From the NCBI GenBank assembly GCA_027488335.1, contig JAIYBU010000036.1, positions 1-33,900 of the forward strand: a DNA stretch of 33,900 bases, in the 5' to 3' direction. Positions within the stretch are counted from its first letter, which is position 1, and each line of letters begins with the position of its first letter. The stretch is from Cytophagaceae bacterium (lineage in GTDB: Bacteria > Bacteroidota > Bacteroidia > Cytophagales > Spirosomataceae). Below are positions 25,375 to 32,273 of this stretch, piece by piece. The position numbers were made by a program, and so were the translations under genes. The notes beneath the pieces were generated by a model. It was given only the letters and a program-made list of their open reading frames with translations. It had not been told where the DNA came from and ran no database searches.

Positions 25375-26623
25375 AAAGGTTATAACGAGCAATCAGCACA
25401 TCACAATTTACCAATGTCAGACCCATAAATACTACATATAAAGCCCAAGTATTGGCACGAAACATATAGAAAAACGACTTCAAATCTTTGATTTTTATCC
25501 ATAGCGTGCATAGCCCAATGAAGGTGATTAGTAAGAAAACTCCCACTCCAATACGTAAATGCGTAAGTCCGTAAAAATCAATGTAATAATAGTTTCGCAG
25601 GCTGACCGATATTATAAGAATGAAATTCTGCACAATCCAAGTGTAAGCTAAGGCTTTCAGCCATTTATTATTCTGATAAAAATTAAGGTCTTTGCGGAAA
25701 TAATAAAGCAGAATGGCAATCGACAAAAAGATACTCAGAATAAGCGTTCCTGTACCTTCATGCACCAATTTCGAGAGGTTTCCAGCTTGCGAATAATCGA
25801 AGCTTAGCCATAGAAAATTAACATCTATAATATTGATAATCAGCAATAAAGCATTCACTGAAGCAATGAGCATTAAGGCAATTTTATATTCGTTGTGTTG
25901 ATAATTTGACTCTTGTTCTGAAACCTCTTCGGTTGGCGTAATATATTCATTTTGAGGAAATAATCTTAGTAGTTTTTTCGCCACACCCCAGTTAAATACA
26001 ATACTGAATGTAAGGTAAGTTGCAAACAGAAAAAACACAATTCGACCCAAAGAGGCTTCATCAAAAGTTAGGTCGAACAGACTAATTACGTATTTCCAAG
26101 AATTAGTGACTAACTCATTGAAAACAGGATTTGCATTGAAAAAAATCAAAAAAAACACACTAAAAACCAACATCGGAATAATAGTCAAAAATATATTTCG
26201 ACTAATAAAGCTGGCAACCTTATTTTCTCTAAATATCGACTCTGATACTTTTTGAAGGCGTCTCGGAGCTTCGATAAATGTCGTAAAAAAATTGATAATG
26301 TATTGCAAAGCGGCTTCCAAAAGTGTTTTTGTAGTATTTTCTTGCATCAAGCCAATCATCAAAAAAAACGAAGCCAAATGTCCCAACTTACTCACTACCG
26401 AATTATGCACAAGCACCATCAAGCCCGACACCAGAGTAAGCATCATCGCTACCTGAACATTACGCTTACGGATACTTTCAGAAAACAAAAAAATAGCAAG
26501 CACAAACATCACTAAGCTGCTAAAAATCAATAGATTAATACCAAAATCTTCTTTCCAAAAAATGGCATTAAAAAGTAGCGGTAGCACAATTAGGCTGGAG
26601 GTTTGAATGGTTTGTTTTTTCAT
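25373..26623 (-). CDS. DUF4173 family multi-spanning membrane protein, ended early by TAA
   Basis: 416 residues with about ten to eleven membrane helices, beginning MKKQTIQTSSLIVLPLLFNA. It resembles DUF4173/DUF4153 inner-membrane proteins, with HLASFFLMIGLMQ, RNIFLTIIPMLVFSVFFLIFF, FNWGVAKKLL and a final helix ending VNCDVLIARYNL. The function of the family is unknown. The frame stops at TAA (25373-25375), directly before an A16 tract, and the family's C-terminal tail continues in the same frame on the far side. The gene lies 69 bases downstream of the winged-helix regulator. An ACTTTG-N5-CAAAGT palindrome is in the gap, 31 bases before this start codon. Confidence 0.85.
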   Translation of the reverse strand: MKKQTIQTSSLIVLPLLFNAIFWKEDFGINLLIFSSLVMFVLAIFLFSESIRKRNVQVAMMLTLVSGLMVLVHNSVVSKLGHLASFFLMIGLMQENTTKTLLEAALQYIINFFTTFIEAPRRLQKVSESIFRENKVASFISRNIFLTIIPMLVFSVFFLIFFNANPVFNELVTNSWKYVISLFDLTFDEASLGRIVFFLFATYLTFSIVFNWGVAKKLLRLFPQNEYITPTEEVSEQESNYQHNEYKIALMLIASVNALLLIINIIDVNFLWLSFDYSQAGNLSKLVHEGTGTLILSIFLSIAILLYYFRKDLNFYQNNKWLKALAYTWIVQNFILIISVSLRNYYYIDFYGLTHLRIGVGVFLLITFIGLCTLWIKIKDLKSFFYMFRANTWALYVVFMGLTLVNCDVLIARYNL

Positions 26624-26654
26624 ATAAGTGTTAGTTTAAATTCAATAAAAAAGA

Positions 26655-26671
26655 ACTTTGTATTTCAAAGT
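26655..26671. promoter_or_regulatory. Palindromic operator candidate ACTTTG-TATTT-CAAAGT, copy 1
   Basis: A 17-base palindrome in the gap between the regulator gene and the DUF4173 gene. It is shared with 29665-29681, and the shared sequence extends on one side to AAAAAGA. On the - strand it reads TACTTTGAAATACAAAGTTC and ends 31 bases before the DUF4173 start codon. Confidence 0.65.
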
Positions 26672-26692
26672 ATTTTAGTAAAAAAAATATAT

Positions 26693-26986
26693 CTACGAGC
26701 CTTTTATAAACTTTTCGAGTTCGTTAAGGTGGTCTTCAAATGCTTTTTTTCCTTCGTCGGTTACGCTGTAAACCGTACTCGGTTTTCGACCGATAAATTC
26801 TTTTTTGAATGTAATATAATTAGCTTCTTCTAAGGCACGTAAATGCGTAGCCAAGTTGCCATCGGTCATGGATAAGAGGTCTTTCAAAACTATGAAACTC
26901 ACCACGTCGTTGACCATCAGCACCGACATAATACCGAGTCGGGCCTTGCTTTCAAATGCTTTATTAAAATTCTGTAATATTTGCAT
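26693..26986 (-). CDS. Winged-helix transcriptional regulator (HTH_34/MarR-like)
   Basis: A protein of 97 residues, consisting only of a winged-helix domain. The helix-turn-helix is at about 30-55 (FIVLKDLLSMTDGNLATHLRALEEANYI), followed by the wing KKEFIGRKPSTVYSVTDEGKKAF and a C-terminal helix. This is the compact family often encoded next to small membrane proteins in Bacteroidota. It lacks a sensor domain, so a signal would have to act on the winged helix itself or through its membrane-protein neighbours. It lies 53 bases downstream of a membrane protein gene. Two copies of a palindrome, one at the head of this gene run and one just after the regulator gene, are candidate binding sites. 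Confidence 0.88.
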   Translation of the reverse strand: MQILQNFNKAFESKARLGIMSVLMVNDVVSFIVLKDLLSMTDGNLATHLRALEEANYITFKKEFIGRKPSTVYSVTDEGKKAFEDHLNELEKFIKGS

Positions 26987-26994
26987 AAATAGTC

Positions 26995-27022
26995 AACTGT
27001 TAACGGTCGATGTTCAACAGTT
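26995..27022. repeat. Short inverted repeat AACTGTT...AACAGTT
   Basis: AACTGTTAAC at 26995 and its near complement GTTCAACAGTT ending at 27022, around a 7-base centre, within the 53-base gap between the membrane protein and regulator genes. It may be a dispersed repeat or a regulatory palindrome. Confidence 0.5.
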
Positions 27023-27039
27023 TTAAAGTAATTGTAAAC

Positions 27040-27666
27040 TCATTCATTTTTTTTTGAGTCTATGTCATATTTGAAATACATGACTGTTCCATAAATAATA
27101 TGCAAAACGCCGAAACCCATTGCCCAAAAAATCAAATTCCAACGTGCTAAAAATAGCGAAACTACACCTAAAATGATTTCTCCTAAACCTAAATAATAGG
27201 TATCATGCACAGTATATTTGCTGGCATTGACTAAAGCTATACCATAAAAAACCAATGTGGCAGGGAAACAAATCCAAAAGAAACCATTGTATAATAAACC
27301 CAAACAAAAAACTCCCCCCGCAATTAATGGAGTTAACATACTAAATAGCAAGCGTTTAGATGTAGAATTCCATACATTCAAACCCTGTTGACGAGATTTC
27401 CTGACGGTAAACAATATCCCGAAAAATAATGCTCCAACCAATACCAATAGAGCATCAGCCAAAAGCAAAGGTACTACTTCTTGCCTAACAGTAGGGTCAA
27501 AAAGTAAATATAAACCCTCGATATGAATTTTTTGGTGAGCATACCAAGCTCCCAATAAAGCACATATACCCGCCGAAATACCCGAAAGCCCACTCAACGA
27601 AAGGAATTTCGAGGAGCGTTCCATCAAGGAGCGAATTTCTTTTAGATTTTCGAGATGTTCGTTCAT
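27040..27666 (-). CDS. Hypothetical six-helix membrane protein
   Basis: A protein of 208 residues. After a charged N-terminal helix (MNEHLENLKEIRSLMERSSK) there are about six membrane segments: LSGISAGICALLGAWYA, VVPLLLADALLVLVGALFFGI, LLFSMLTPLIAGGVFCLGLL, FFWICFPATLVFYGIAL, LGLGEIILGVVSLFLA and IFWAMGFGVLHIIYGTVMYF. I do not recognise a named family. Its place directly before a one-domain winged-helix regulator suggests a membrane partner of that regulator. It starts 9 bases after the stop of the amidohydrolase gene. Confidence 0.8.
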   Translation of the reverse strand: MNEHLENLKEIRSLMERSSKFLSLSGLSGISAGICALLGAWYAHQKIHIEGLYLLFDPTVRQEVVPLLLADALLVLVGALFFGILFTVRKSRQQGLNVWNSTSKRLLFSMLTPLIAGGVFCLGLLYNGFFWICFPATLVFYGIALVNASKYTVHDTYYLGLGEIILGVVSLFLARWNLIFWAMGFGVLHIIYGTVMYFKYDIDSKKNE

Positions 27667-27675
27667 TTTTCTAAG

Positions 27676-28632
27676 TTACAGATTTGCATTGGTCATCCAA
27701 ACAACTTTCTGTTCAGATATATTATCTTTTACCAAAATATCTTTATAAAGTTCTGTTCTTCTTGCTTTTTTATAACGATGCCCACCCGCATTCTTCAATT
27801 TATCGGCTGTACAAGTGGCAATCGTAAACTCATTTTCAAGGCTTCTACATTCGGCAATTATATCGCCAAATGGGTCGATTATCATCGAACAACCATTTTT
27901 AAGTTGGTCATCATCCATGCCAATCGGATTCGAAAAAATGGCATAAATTGCGTTGTCATACGCTCGGGCTGGCAGCCATTTCATGAGCCAAGCACGCCCT
28001 TTGAGTCCATCGAATTCAATACGCAAAGAGGTTGGGTCGTGGTGTCGATTTTCCCATAACTTGGGGTCAACAAAACCCGCACCTGGGCGTGTTGAAGGTG
28101 TACACATCGTTACGTGAGGCATAAAAATAATATCTGCCCCCAGCAAGTTTGTTGCTCGTACATTTTCGATGATGTTATTATCGTAACATATCAAGATTCC
28201 ACATTTCCATCCAAACAAATCAAACACGACGTATTCATTACCTGGGGTGAGATGTGGATTAATAAATGGATGCAGTTTTCTGTATTTGGCTATTAGTCCA
28301 TTTTTATCAACACACACATAGGCTTTGTATAATTTATCATCGGCATCTTTTTCAAACAATCCAGCCAATATCACAATATTATTCGTTTGTGCAATGGCGG
28401 TTAATTGTTTGATACTTTCACCTTCAGGTATCAATTCAGCAATATTTAACATTTGCTGTTTCGATAAATGACGAGCAAATGTATAACCCGTTATTGAACA
28501 TTCATGAAACGCTATCACATCAGCCCCTTGTTGAGCAGCTTTCGCCGAAAGTTCATTAATTACCCCAAGGTTATACTGCTTATCTCCACTCTTGTTTTCA
28601 AATTGTGCAGTAGCAATCTTTAAATCTTTCAT
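27676..28632 (-). CDS. Carbon-nitrogen hydrolase (nitrilase superfamily)
   Basis: A protein of 318 residues from ATG 28632, 4 bases after the diacylglycerol kinase stop. The in-frame extension further upstream lies inside that gene and is rejected. The catalytic triad is clear: Glu in VIAFHECSITGY, Lys in AKYRKLHPF and Cys in KCGILICYDNNIIENVRA. The family hydrolyses amides or nitriles; Cys in LICYDNN rather than the nitrilase CWE context favours an amidase or carbamoylase-type enzyme. It is cytoplasmic, as no signal peptide is seen. The specific substrate is unknown. Very tight spacing on both sides indicates a single transcript with its neighbours. Confidence 0.9.
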   Translation of the reverse strand: MKDLKIATAQFENKSGDKQYNLGVINELSAKAAQQGADVIAFHECSITGYTFARHLSKQQMLNIAELIPEGESIKQLTAIAQTNNIVILAGLFEKDADDKLYKAYVCVDKNGLIAKYRKLHPFINPHLTPGNEYVVFDLFGWKCGILICYDNNIIENVRATNLLGADIIFMPHVTMCTPSTRPGAGFVDPKLWENRHHDPTSLRIEFDGLKGRAWLMKWLPARAYDNAIYAIFSNPIGMDDDQLKNGCSMIIDPFGDIIAECRSLENEFTIATCTADKLKNAGGHRYKKARRTELYKDILVKDNISEQKVVWMTNANL

Positions 28633-28636
28633 TTGC

Positions 28637-28984
28637 TTAAAATTTTGGCAAAAATATGATAATTCCGACAATAACCGCAACAATCGACATAATCAATACG
28701 GCGGCAGCAGCTATATCTTTTACTTTACCGATGAGTTGATGGTATTCGGGCGATACAAAATCACAAAGTTTTTCGATTGACGTATTAAGTGTTTCTACTA
28801 CCAAAACTAATCCAATTTGGGTAATAATAATTGTCCATTCGGTAGCCGAAAGCTTCAAATAAATTCCTGCTAAGAAAACAATTACGGCAGCCAATACATG
28901 AAATCGTGCATTGTTTTCTTCCATCAAAAATCGAAGTCCTGCAAAGGCATAACGAAAACTACGCAGCATTTTTAAGATTTGCAT
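28637..28984 (-). CDS. dgkA: Diacylglycerol/undecaprenol kinase family membrane protein
   Basis: 115 residues from ATG 28984; a GTG one codon earlier and an ATG five codons later (28969) are alternatives. Family motifs are complete: RSFRYAFAGLRFLMEENNARFHV (the ENNxRxH region), VVETLNTSIEKLCDFVSPE and GKVKDIAAAAVL, with three membrane helices. Members phosphorylate diacylglycerol or undecaprenol with ATP at the inner membrane, recycling lipid carriers for envelope synthesis; which lipid is used here is not decided by sequence. The start overlaps the end of the DUF1361 gene by 26 bases, and the stop is 4 bases before the next start, so the three genes are coupled. Confidence 0.92.
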   Translation of the reverse strand: MQILKMLRSFRYAFAGLRFLMEENNARFHVLAAVIVFLAGIYLKLSATEWTIIITQIGLVLVVETLNTSIEKLCDFVSPEYHQLIGKVKDIAAAAVLIMSIVAVIVGIIIFLPKF

Positions 28985-29651
28985 CACGATTCGGAATTAA
29001 AATGAGCATCGAAACATAAAGCACCGCCACAACCAACGTAAAAACCAAAGTCGTTTGAATGGCCAGTGGATTTTGTAATTCTTGCAACGATTTTCGGAAT
29101 AAATAAAATGGATTCGTGAATAAATCCCAACTATTAAACCTTACGAAGCGTCCGAGATACAAACCAAAACCTGATAAAACGATACTTGCCGAAATAGCAA
29201 CCCAAGCTAAAGCATTGCTGATAAACTGATTAAGCAATTGATGTGTCACTTGCAGCGAATATAGTCCCGTACAGATTCCTGCCAAAGCCGCAATAAAAAA
29301 TCCTACGGTATCAAACCACAAAATCTGGTTATTGTATTCGCCTAAGTGCATCAAATCAGTAATCAGATAAGGTGCATTCGGAAAGAAAAGCAACCATAAA
29401 CCCAAATTAATAAAAATAAGTAGCTGTTTGGGCTTTGAAACAAATGTCGATGAAGATAATCGGCGAGCGACAAGTGCGAAAAACAATGGCATCCATGCCA
29501 AGAAAAGATTCCAAAGCAAAAATAAACCTCGAAGTTGCTCAGTCTGCACGGCTCTGATAATCAACAACAAACAGCACAATGCTGAAAGCAAAGCCAAACT
29601 CAAAGTGGCTCGACTGATTTTGAAAAATATTTTGATTTGACTCGATTGCAT
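28959..29651 (-). CDS. DUF1361 family membrane protein
   Basis: A protein of 230 residues from ATG 29651 (MQSSQIKIFFKISR). A longer in-frame start at 29699 would run through the operator candidate at 29665-29681 and is rejected. It has about six or seven membrane helices and the DUF1361 hallmark LLFFPNAPYLITDLMHL, plus the later segment GLYLGRFVRFNSWDLF. The function is unknown. It heads a run of closely spaced - strand genes that continues to the MpaB-like gene. Its end overlaps the kinase gene. Confidence 0.9.
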   Translation of the reverse strand: MQSSQIKIFFKISRATLSLALLSALCCLLLIIRAVQTEQLRGLFLLWNLFLAWMPLFFALVARRLSSSTFVSKPKQLLIFINLGLWLLFFPNAPYLITDLMHLGEYNNQILWFDTVGFFIAALAGICTGLYSLQVTHQLLNQFISNALAWVAISASIVLSGFGLYLGRFVRFNSWDLFTNPFYLFRKSLQELQNPLAIQTTLVFTLVVAVLYVSMLILIPNRDANLKNAA

Positions 29652-29664
29652 TACACTAAAAAGA

Positions 29665-29681
29665 ACTTTGTATTGCAAAGT
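29665..29681. promoter_or_regulatory. Palindromic operator candidate ACTTTG-TATTG-CAAAGT, copy 2
   Basis: It differs from the element at 26655-26671 in one central base and shares the flanking AAAAAGA on the same side. It ends 13 bases before the DUF1361 start codon, at the head of the gene run that includes the winged-helix regulator. Confidence 0.65.
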
Positions 29682-29744
29682 AAATTTTAAAAAAGTCATT
29701 TTGCAAGCATTTTGTAAAAAAAATAAAAACTTTTATTCATAAAA

Positions 29745-29777
29745 AACGCTGGCAAGGCTAAAAACCTTACCAGCGTT
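29745..29777 (-). terminator. Rho-independent terminator of the T9SS dehydrogenase gene
   Basis: On the - strand AACGCTGGTAAGG pairs with CCTTGCCAGCGTT (12 of 13 positions) over a 7-base loop. The stem runs into TTTTTT (complement of 29741-29746). It lies 20 bases after the stop at 29798. Confidence 0.82.
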
Positions 29778-29797
29778 AGGTACGTCATGATTCATGT

Positions 29798-32077
29798 TTA
29801 ATTCTTTATCACCTTAAATGTCTTAGAAAATCCATCGGTCGTGATTTTCAATAGGTACAAACCACTTTCAGCGGCGATGAGTTTTGAGTCGAGAATCGGT
29901 TTAATTTCTTGCCAAAAAGCTTCTTTTTCCATCAAAACAAGTCCATCAGCGTAATAAAGTGTTGCTTTTAAGACTTTATCCGTCAAATCATTCAACGGAA
30001 AAATATCAACTGTATGTTCGGTTGGATTTGGCACAATACTCAATTCGGGACTGATTGACGGTACACTCAATACACCACAATTAGGCCTAATTACCTTTTC
30101 ATAAGTCGAACTCAGTCCTTCGGCATCAGTGGCAGTAAGCGTAACTTTATAGAAGTACGTTTGAGCATCGCATGGCACAATATTCAAAATAGCCTCACCA
30201 ATTAAGCGATAAGATGATGTAACAAAATGAATGTGGTCATCGTGATAAAGTAAAACTGACCATAAATAACTGAGTTGCTGTTGACTATGCTCAGCATCAG
30301 TCACTTGGGCGTTAAGACTTATCGAAAAATCTTTTGTGTTATCAAAAAACTCAATTTTATCAATACTCGTGCTATTAATCTGCGGGGGTGTATTATCGAC
30401 AAAAATACTCATTGATTTGCTCGAAGAAAGCCCCGCTACGTCGGTCACTTTCACGGTTGCCGTATAAGTTTCTACTTTTCCATTTGAATTATAGATATGA
30501 TTTGGATTTGCATCGCTCGATTTATTGCCATCGCCAAAATCCCATTCATATTTTAGGGAAGTACCTTCGGGGTCTTTAGAATCGCTGGCTCTAAAATTTA
30601 TAGTTAAAGGGGCTTTTCCATAAATTGGTGTGGCAGATTGTATAGCAGTCGGGCGACGATTAGCGTCTGGATTATACGATAAACGTCTGATTTCGTGAGT
30701 GTTAGGGTAAAAATAATTGGTATAATAAATTGCCCCATCTTTCGGATTAATGGCAAAAGAAGTTGGGTGAACATCGCTCACAAAATCAATGACTTCGGTC
30801 GGGCTTCCTTTCGTATCAAACTTAAAAGCCTTTATCCAACCTTCATAATCGGCGTGATAATACAGGTTTTGGTATTCTCTCGGAAACTGCTGATAATTAT
30901 ACCAAATGCCACCAATTGATGCAATACCCGAAAATTTATTGCCTTTAAATTGTGGAGAACTCACCGCAAAAGCTTCGCCATCGACAATGCCCTGTGCGAA
31001 AGTACCACGCCAATCAACCACAGGTTTTTGGTGATTTTGTGGCAGAAATTTGGGGTCTTGATAAGCTTTATTCATGTAATCAATACCTTCATAAGTTGGC
31101 CATCCGAAATTGAGTCCTCCTTTGGTGGCTACATTTATTTCTTCTCGGTGCGACCAACCCACATCGCCCATGTAGATTATTCCAGGATTCCCTTCACTCG
31201 GATTCGTGCTACCAGTGTTAGGTCTAATCGAAAACCTAAATGGGTTACGCAATCCATAACTCCAAACCCTTGATTTAGGCGAACGGGGATTTGCGACTTC
31301 ATAAAAAGGATTAGATGGTAAAGCATCACCCGTCTTTGGGTCAATTCTTATCAATTTACCATCCAAAGAGTTGAGATACTGACTTTTATAAGCATTGATA
31401 TTTTCTTCGGGCTTTATGAAACCTAAGCTGACGGCTTCTTTAAACCAGTCGCTTTGGGTATCGTCAACCACGCCATCGGTGGCCAATGCTGCATCACCAA
31501 TTGTTGCTAAAAGTGTTCCATCAAGCCCAAAAACCAACGAACCAACGCCATGATTATCCACCAAAATCGGGATTCCTGTCGAAGGTGTTTCGCCTACCAA
31601 AATTTTTCTTGAGTCTAAATCAACTTCAGTAAAATTACTCGGAGTAGTTAATGTGTAGCGAGTTATACGCCCGATTGTTGTCTGAAAAGGCGTTTCTTCT
31701 TGGGGTTCATAATCAGGTTTCCCGAAATTCAAAACATGGTGACGTTTGGCGGCATACATTAAATAAATATAGCCATTATTCAAAAAATCGGGGTCGAGGG
31801 CCAAGCCATTGAGTCCATGGTCGCCAAAGTTGAGTACCTCGTCGCTTATATCAATGATTGGTTTAGTAGATTTTACGCCATTTTCGACGATAAAGACCCT
31901 ACCACTTTTTTCCCAAACATACATTCGTCCGTTAGCATCGAACGTAAGCCCAGCAGGAATTGTCCAATTTTCAGAAATTACCTCATCTATAAAACCCGAA
32001 GGTTGGGCAAAGGAATTGAAATGGAGAAGTTGAAAAATAAAACACCTAAAAACAAGCAAAAATATCTTTTTAGTCAT
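29798..32077 (-). CDS. Secreted glucose/sorbosone dehydrogenase-like protein with PKD and T9SS sorting domains
   Basis: A protein of 759 residues. A signal peptide (KKIFLLVFRCFIFQLLHFNS to FAQ) is followed by a six-bladed beta-propeller of the soluble PQQ glucose/sorbosone dehydrogenase type (about 30-490), with IPAGLTFDANGRMYVWEKSG, FGDHGLNGLALDPDF, VWSYGLRNPFRFSI and GGLNFGWPTYEG. A PKD domain (about 495-575) carries YEWDFGDGNKSSDANPNHIY and KVTDVAGLSS. After an immunoglobulin-like spacer comes a type A T9SS C-terminal domain (ELSIVPNPTEHTVDIFPL to SGLYLLKITTDG), the export signal for the Bacteroidota gliding/secretion machine. It should be secreted or surface-bound and oxidise a sugar there. 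A promoter and a terminator frame it, so it is probably monocistronic. Confidence 0.93.
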   Translation of the reverse strand: MTKKIFLLVFRCFIFQLLHFNSFAQPSGFIDEVISENWTIPAGLTFDANGRMYVWEKSGRVFIVENGVKSTKPIIDISDEVLNFGDHGLNGLALDPDFLNNGYIYLMYAAKRHHVLNFGKPDYEPQEETPFQTTIGRITRYTLTTPSNFTEVDLDSRKILVGETPSTGIPILVDNHGVGSLVFGLDGTLLATIGDAALATDGVVDDTQSDWFKEAVSLGFIKPEENINAYKSQYLNSLDGKLIRIDPKTGDALPSNPFYEVANPRSPKSRVWSYGLRNPFRFSIRPNTGSTNPSEGNPGIIYMGDVGWSHREEINVATKGGLNFGWPTYEGIDYMNKAYQDPKFLPQNHQKPVVDWRGTFAQGIVDGEAFAVSSPQFKGNKFSGIASIGGIWYNYQQFPREYQNLYYHADYEGWIKAFKFDTKGSPTEVIDFVSDVHPTSFAINPKDGAIYYTNYFYPNTHEIRRLSYNPDANRRPTAIQSATPIYGKAPLTINFRASDSKDPEGTSLKYEWDFGDGNKSSDANPNHIYNSNGKVETYTATVKVTDVAGLSSSKSMSIFVDNTPPQINSTSIDKIEFFDNTKDFSISLNAQVTDAEHSQQQLSYLWSVLLYHDDHIHFVTSSYRLIGEAILNIVPCDAQTYFYKVTLTATDAEGLSSTYEKVIRPNCGVLSVPSISPELSIVPNPTEHTVDIFPLNDLTDKVLKATLYYADGLVLMEKEAFWQEIKPILDSKLIAAESGLYLLKITTDGFSKTFKVIKN

Positions 32078-32108
32078 AACAGCCAGTAGATTTTTACAAA
32101 ATTCAAAA

Positions 32109-32137
32109 CAAATTTATGCAATAAGTTGTCAAACAAA
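32109..32137 (-). promoter_or_regulatory. Bacteroidota-type promoter of the T9SS dehydrogenase gene
   Basis: On the - strand TTTG (32137-32134), 17 bases, then TAAATTTG (32116-32109) matches the TTTG/TAnnTTTG promoter form of this phylum. The -7 element lies 31 bases before the start codon, leaving a short leader. Confidence 0.6.
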
Positions 32138-32154
32138 GAGCGACTAAAAAAATA

Positions 32155-32180
32155 TTGAACCGTAAAATAAGTTAATTTTG
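32155..32180 (+). promoter_or_regulatory. Possible uvrC promoter
   Basis: TTG at 32155-32157 and TAATTTTG at 32173-32180, the latter a full match to TAnnTTTG. The 15-base spacing is shorter than usual. The leader to the uvrC start would be about 90 bases and would include the palindrome at 32195. Confidence 0.4.
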
Positions 32181-32194
32181 TTGTCGATAGACCC

Positions 32195-32223
32195 GTAGGT
32201 ATGTCCAAATTGGACGCTCCTAC
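32195..32223. repeat. Degenerate palindrome with GTAG/CTAC ends upstream of uvrC
   Basis: GTAGGTATGTCCAA and TTGGACGCTCCTAC around a single base; the arms match at 11 of 14 positions. It has the same GTAG...CTAC ends as the other palindromes and lies in the intergenic region, in the probable uvrC leader. Confidence 0.8.
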
Positions 32224-32273
32224 AAAATTCATCAGAGTTTGGGTTCTTTCATTACTCGGTAAAACCAAATTAT

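Noticed and set aside
26573-26600. GGTAGCACAATTA near the start of DUF4173, resembling the GTAGCACAATTT palindrome
   Set aside because: Only one half-arm is present and it is within codons of an N-terminal helix; probably coincidence.
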